Below are positions 60,014-64,000 of a stretch of 64,000 nt of DNA, piece after piece. The stretch's first letter is position 1, and every line of letters begins with the position of its first letter. A program made the translations under genes and the position numbers. The notes beneath the pieces are model-generated. The model did not search any database. It had not been told where the DNA came from and saw nothing but the letters and a program-made list of their open reading frames with translations. Source of the stretch: Syntrophomonas sp. (GTDB lineage: Bacteria; Bacillota; Syntrophomonadia; Syntrophomonadales; Syntrophomonadaceae); assembly GCA_016841875.1 (NCBI GenBank), contig JAENYG010000003.1, forward strand, positions 39,021-103,020. Direction: 5' to 3'.

Positions 60014-62065
60014 CTAGGCGGGAGTGGTGTTAGGGAAGCTCAAGTACTTCATTGCCGGTAATTGTGCTGCTTTATTATAATGATTTCCCTTCATTATTCC
60101 CATATATTCTAACAAGGAAGGAATATCTATATATTGCTGTATTTCGTTCAAATACTTTAGAGCTATGATAACCTGTTCAACCTGCTTGCTGTTTGTTAAT
60201 TGCTTTTCAGCTGATAAAATTGTTTTGTTATCGTTCTTAAGAGTATATAACTGGTCTATCGCACTATTTATTTCTTCTAAAGTGCTTAAAACAATATAAA
60301 TATCCTGGGAGTAAGTCTTAGTCTTTAATAGACTTATAATATTCTCATCAATTTCTTCTTCTGCAGCAATTACCCAACCTGACGGTAATTTCAGTAAAGG
60401 AAATATTTTATGATTTTCTAAAAGACACTGGTCAAAATAACTGGCATACTTTGGGTTAATTAAATTGCTTAACGATGAAAAATACTGCATATGCAATACT
60501 TCAGCCAGCGTTTTATATAAATCATCGGCTTCTAACATTTTTTTCTCGATCAATATTGAACCTAAACGTTTTTTCGTATTCTTTGAATGTTGAAGCATAT
60601 TGGCTAATGCAGGTGCTTCTACCAGGTTTTTTATCAGAAGTTCATCACCAAGTTTACGGTGATAGCGTACTAATACTGATTTAGGTAAGAATTCATGATC
60701 TGTTTTATTCCATTTTTGGTTCTTCCTTTTTGAAGCTCCGAAAAATAACTGTCGCCATGCTCCTATGGTAGCTGAGAAATTTATAATATTTCCCCAAACA
60801 GTGCGTATCGGTATTAAGGGAGGAAAACAGCAGCTTATTAGAGCGGATTTAAAACCATATACGGCATTTATAGCAACAGAACGTAATATTTGTCTTTCTA
60901 CCATTAGTATAGTCAAGCATACTGATATCCACCAGGAAGGTGAATACTTTGGATAAATAAGTGGAAGTTCAATAAAAAGAGAAATAATAAAATATATTAA
61001 AACTGCATATCCAGGTATTGTAAGCAAATTTCCAATCTTGGCTTTCCAGTCCTTGTATAGACTAAACTTAGAAACAAAATCTAATGTATTTTTTTTAAGG
61101 ACTTCCCTCAACCCAAAAGATTGAATAGTAATACCGTAGATCCAACGAGTTTTCTGTTTAACCGCTGCATGAAAATCGTTGGGAAAAAGGCTTCTTGTGG
61201 CAACAAATTCCTTTACAGTTTTACCTTCATCATTGATTCGATTAATGGATTCCAAAACATAATGCAGGTTGAATCCGTGTTCTTTTAAATATAAAGATAG
61301 TTTGTAATCTTCGGTCAAACTTCCTACTGAAAATACATCTTCCTCTCCGAAATAGTCTAAGACTTCTCTGGAAATAGCAAATCCTGTTCCCGCACTTGGC
61401 ACAAATCCACCAAGAATATCGCGGGCTACCATATTTCGAAAATGGTTTTCGGCAAATTCGTCAGCATATGTGCCAGATGTCATATGTGTAAATATGTTCT
61501 TTGGTCTGGGCATTTGTTGTAAAGGAAATACCGGCAGCTGGACCGCATCATGTTCTTTCAGAATATGATTTTCCAGTTTCAATTCATAAGGATGAACTAC
61601 GTCCTCGGCATCATGTAATACTATCCCAGCAAATTTCCAACTCTGCATTTTTTCATATTTTTGAATATTCCTTAAGACATTGTTAACATTATCGGCTTTA
61701 CATGTGGGTCCGGGTAAGCCATTAATAACTACGTGCACATTATCATGTTTTTCGGATAGCTTTTGGGCAACAGCAATTGTTGCATCATCATTAGGATAAA
61801 CTCCCAAAAAGACATGATACATTGAACGGGGATAGTGCATGGATAATATCAAATTATCTATAACATCTCCTAAGACCCCATCTTCATGCCAGGCAGCTAC
61901 CACTATAGCCATTAATCTTGGAGGTTCTTTATCCAAGTCTTTTAAATCGATTGGTTGATGTTTTTTCTTTTTGGAAACAAAGAAATATAGTATATCCCAA
62001 ACCAGATCATCGATTCCCATCAGAACATAAATTAAAACTAGAATAAATCCTGCAGTATAAAGCAT
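60014..62065 (-). CDS. NfrB-like membrane glycosyltransferase with MshEN-type c-di-GMP-binding C-terminus
   Basis: A 683-residue protein. A membrane helix (residues 4-28) is followed by a GT2 domain (AIVVAAWHEDGVLGDVI, then HDAEDVVHPYELKL and GTGFAISREVLDYF, and a QxxRW-type KQKTRWIYGI). Several helices follow near residues 350-430. The C-terminus (about 500-640) is a GspE N-terminal/MshEN-like domain with KKRLGSILIEKKML and a second related half (LLENHKIFPLLKLPSGW). This order matches E. coli NfrB, a glycosyltransferase activated by c-di-GMP. The ribosome site is GGGGTG before ATG 62065. No NfrA-like partner is in view. With the riboswitch 5.5 kb away it suggests a c-di-GMP-controlled surface module. 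Confidence 0.88.
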   Translation of the reverse strand: MLYTAGFILVLIYVLMGIDDLVWDILYFFVSKKKKHQPIDLKDLDKEPPRLMAIVVAAWHEDGVLGDVIDNLILSMHYPRSMYHVFLGVYPNDDATIAVAQKLSEKHDNVHVVINGLPGPTCKADNVNNVLRNIQKYEKMQSWKFAGIVLHDAEDVVHPYELKLENHILKEHDAVQLPVFPLQQMPRPKNIFTHMTSGTYADEFAENHFRNMVARDILGGFVPSAGTGFAISREVLDYFGEEDVFSVGSLTEDYKLSLYLKEHGFNLHYVLESINRINDEGKTVKEFVATRSLFPNDFHAAVKQKTRWIYGITIQSFGLREVLKKNTLDFVSKFSLYKDWKAKIGNLLTIPGYAVLIYFIISLFIELPLIYPKYSPSWWISVCLTILMVERQILRSVAINAVYGFKSALISCCFPPLIPIRTVWGNIINFSATIGAWRQLFFGASKRKNQKWNKTDHEFLPKSVLVRYHRKLGDELLIKNLVEAPALANMLQHSKNTKKRLGSILIEKKMLEADDLYKTLAEVLHMQYFSSLSNLINPKYASYFDQCLLENHKIFPLLKLPSGWVIAAEEEIDENIISLLKTKTYSQDIYIVLSTLEEINSAIDQLYTLKNDNKTILSAEKQLTNSKQVEQVIIALKYLNEIQQYIDIPSLLEYMGIMKGNHYNKAAQLPAMKYLSFPNTTPA

Positions 62066-62639
62066 GTTATCACCCCTTATGAACCTTCAGACTAATGCGT
62101 CTTAATCTACTGTGGTATCCGGAGTTCACTGCTCTTAAATGCAAAACTATCAAAAATAATGTCGAAACCTGGATTCCGTGAATAGTGTAACATCTGCAGC
62201 AGGGAAAATGGAACCGGAAAGACTTGACACATTAACCATGTTCATAAGTGAGTAAGCAGCAAGCATAAGATAATATGAGTATGCAGCTATAAACAAATAG
62301 GCCTGCTCCCTTTGTTTGCCGGCAGGGGGAAGGGGAAACCATGGCTGTATAAGAATATATGGCTTTCTTAATGCAATTTATCCATAAATAAGCCCTTTAT
62401 GATATAATTTCCCTGAACCTACATTTTTGGGGGTTTCTATTCCTGTATTTGAGGAGGCAGCACTACTATTAAGCATTTGAATGCAAGAGGGGACGGTTCT
62501 TGACTTGCAATCTTCAAGAACCGTCCTTGTCGAATGTATATGCCTCTTCATTTATCAGGGTAGATATTCCAGCAGATGAAATATATACTATTATTGAAGT
62601 AGCTTTATAAATCATATTTAAACTTATGGGGAGGAATCT
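62066..62639. other. Divergent intergenic region with one repeat
   Basis: Lies between the NfrB-like gene and the subtilase gene. No gene or second riboswitch is seen. The repeat at 62481-62533 is listed separately. A GGGGAGG at 62628-62634 serves the subtilase. Confidence 0.5.
62481..62533. repeat. Inverted pair of GAACCGTCCCC-type elements
   Basis: ATGCAAGAGGGGACGGTTCTTGACTTGCA-type left half (62481-62509) is opposed by AAGAACCGTCC (62517-62527). It lies about 110 bases before the subtilase start. Confidence 0.8.
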
Positions 62640-64000
62640 GTGACTATGATAAACTTAAGACTTCGTAAGCAGGCATTAGTTATGATTTTTTTATTAGTTA
62701 TGAGCCTGGTTTTCACAAGTTGTATACCATCATCTTTTGCTAAACCGGAGTATTCCAAAAGCCGAGTAATTATTATTTTCGATGATGAAGCATCAAAAAA
62801 TAATGTTAAAGATTTTATCAAGCAAAAAGGCGGGCAAATAAAATCTGATTTTAGTATTGTTAACGGAATGGCCGTAGATCTTGATAATTTTAACCTTGAA
62901 GATTTGAAAGCATTCAAAGGAGTTAAATCAGTTGGCCTTGATGCGCGGGTCTATGCCTCTGATATTGAACTCGACAACTCCTGGGGCGTTAAACATATAG
63001 GTGCAGGAATAGTGCATGAGGCTAACAAGACAGGAGCAGGTGTTAATGTAGCAGTTATTGATACAGGTATTGATTACACTCATCCTGAACTGGAAGATAA
63101 CTACGCAGGTGGGTATGATTTTGTAAACGATGATGATGATCCAATGGACGATAACAAACATGGCAGCCATGTGGCTGGTATTATAGCTGCAGAAGATAAT
63201 GACTCAGGAGTAGTGGGGGTGGCGCCACAAGCTTCTCTCTATGCATTAAAGGTGCTGGATTCGTCAGGCAGTGGCTATGTAAGTACGATAATCGAAGCTC
63301 TAGACTGGTGTTGGGAAAAAGACATACAGGTAATAAACATGAGCCTGAGTTGTTCATCTGATGCTGTGGGCTTCCATGATGCTATAAGCAGCGCTTATGA
63401 AAAAGGCATTGTTATCGTAGCAGCAGCGGGGAATGAGGGCATAACATATTTTAAAAAAGATAATGTTCAATATCCGGCCAAGTACCAAGAGGTTATCGCT
63501 GTTGGTGCCGTTGACAGCTCAGATAACAGAGCGTATTTTTCCAGTACTGGTTCTTCATTAGAATTGGTTGCTCCTGGAGTGTCCGTTTATTCCTGCATAC
63601 CTGGAGATAAATATGCTTCTTTAAGCGGAACTTCTATGGCTTCACCCCATGTAGCTGGAACAGCAGCCTTGATTCTGGCAGATAATCCTGGTATGAGTAA
63701 TACCGCTGTTCGCCAGCTTTTACAGGATACAGCTGATGATCTGGGTACAGCAGGCCGGGATACACTGTATGGGTACGGATTGGTTGATGCTGACGAAGGC
63801 ATAGCAGTTGAAAACGGCAGCATATCAGGTACAGTAAGTGATGGCAACAGTGCTATTCAAGGTGCCACAGTAAGCTGCAGTGCAGGATCAGCTACCACGA
63901 ATGCATCTGGATACTACACAATATCTGATGTGGCCCCGGGCACTTATAATGTAACGGCTTTTGCTGATGGCTACCTGGATGATTCACAGTCAGTAAGCGT
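62640..64000 (+). CDS. Secreted subtilisin-like serine protease (S8), partial at window end
   Basis: At least 453 codons; the frame is still open at the window edge. A signal sequence (LVMIFLLVMSLVFTSC, lipobox-like) is followed by an I9-type inhibitor propeptide (VIIIFDDEASKNNVKDFIKQ, about residues 40-100) and an S8 domain with Asp141 in AVIDTGIDYTHPE, His174 in NKHGSHVAGI and Ser332 in SGTSMASPHVAG. A carboxypeptidase-regulatory-like repeat begins at about residue 399 (GSISGTVSDGNSAIQGATVS). The start is GTG 62640 or ATG 62646 after GGGGAGG. It is probably a large surface protease; a decayed relative lies at 53371-53828. Confidence 0.92.
   Translation, partial: MTMINLRLRKQALVMIFLLVMSLVFTSCIPSSFAKPEYSKSRVIIIFDDEASKNNVKDFIKQKGGQIKSDFSIVNGMAVDLDNFNLEDLKAFKGVKSVGLDARVYASDIELDNSWGVKHIGAGIVHEANKTGAGVNVAVIDTGIDYTHPELEDNYAGGYDFVNDDDDPMDDNKHGSHVAGIIAAEDNDSGVVGVAPQASLYALKVLDSSGSGYVSTIIEALDWCWEKDIQVINMSLSCSSDAVGFHDAISSAYEKGIVIVAAAGNEGITYFKKDNVQYPAKYQEVIAVGAVDSSDNRAYFSSTGSSLELVAPGVSVYSCIPGDKYASLSGTSMASPHVAGTAALILADNPGMSNTAVRQLLQDTADDLGTAGRDTLYGYGLVDADEGIAVENGSISGTVSDGNSAIQGATVSCSAGSATTNASGYYTISDVAPGTYNVTAFADGYLDDSQSVS

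Overview
The window most resembles a chromosome segment of a strictly anaerobic, spore-forming, fatty-acid-oxidising Firmicute, probably a Syntrophomonas-like member of the Syntrophomonadaceae. That is an inference from content. A complete short-chain beta-oxidation operon (3-hydroxyacyl-CoA dehydrogenase, crotonase, thiolase, about 600-residue acyl-CoA dehydrogenase, CoA transferase) sits beside S-layer (SLH) proteins, a YaaH-like GH18 protein, a sporulation-type kinase fragment, many TTG/GTG starts behind strong GGAGG sites, and agr-type quorum sensing. No rRNA, tRNA, CRISPR array or intact transposase was seen.

Layout. 1-9.8 kb: a decayed gene fragment, a YhhN-family membrane protein, a YtrA-type GntR/ABC exporter operon, a BlaI/BlaR1 pair in which BlaR1 carries a DUF881-like tail, a lipoprotein, an M14 peptidase, and a MerR regulator with two 19-bp-spacer promoters. 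9.9-12 kb: a GtrA-fused glycosyltransferase and a NAGPA-type glycosidase, each broken by one single-base frameshift. 12.4-15.7 kb: an agr system (agrC, agrB, agrA, then a 41-residue agrD) with a LytTR-type direct repeat ahead of agrD. 15.8-28.4 kb: an ABC-F ATPase, a decayed Cna-B-like surface gene, lipoproteins, a second GntR/ABC operon, a GH18 protein and a MalT-like regulator. 28.5-31.9 kb: a secreted BspA-like leucine-rich-repeat protein. 32.2-41.4 kb: a four-PAS sigma-54 activator followed by a consensus -24/-12 promoter and the beta-oxidation operon. 41.5-52.3 kb: flavodoxin-like proteins, DUF975, a beta-propeller, a second crotonase, a sirtuin, methyltransferases, a cupin and a 2-hydroxyacid dehydrogenase. 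52.6-64 kb: kinase and subtilase fragments, a cyclic-di-GMP-I riboswitch leading a 1209-residue LRR/SLH protein, a lactonase fragment, an NfrB-like glycosyltransferase with a predicted c-di-GMP-binding C-terminus, and a subtilase that runs off the window.

How the parts may work together. The sigma-54 activator and promoter probably switch the butyrate/crotonate oxidation operon. The riboswitch and the NfrB-like enzyme point to c-di-GMP control of surface properties. The agr locus supplies peptide quorum sensing. About fifteen copies of a short hairpin element (conserved loop around GAACCGTCCCC or AAAACGTCCCC, variable but self-complementary stem) are scattered between genes. Several gene fragments have intact relatives within the same window, which points to repeated duplication and decay.
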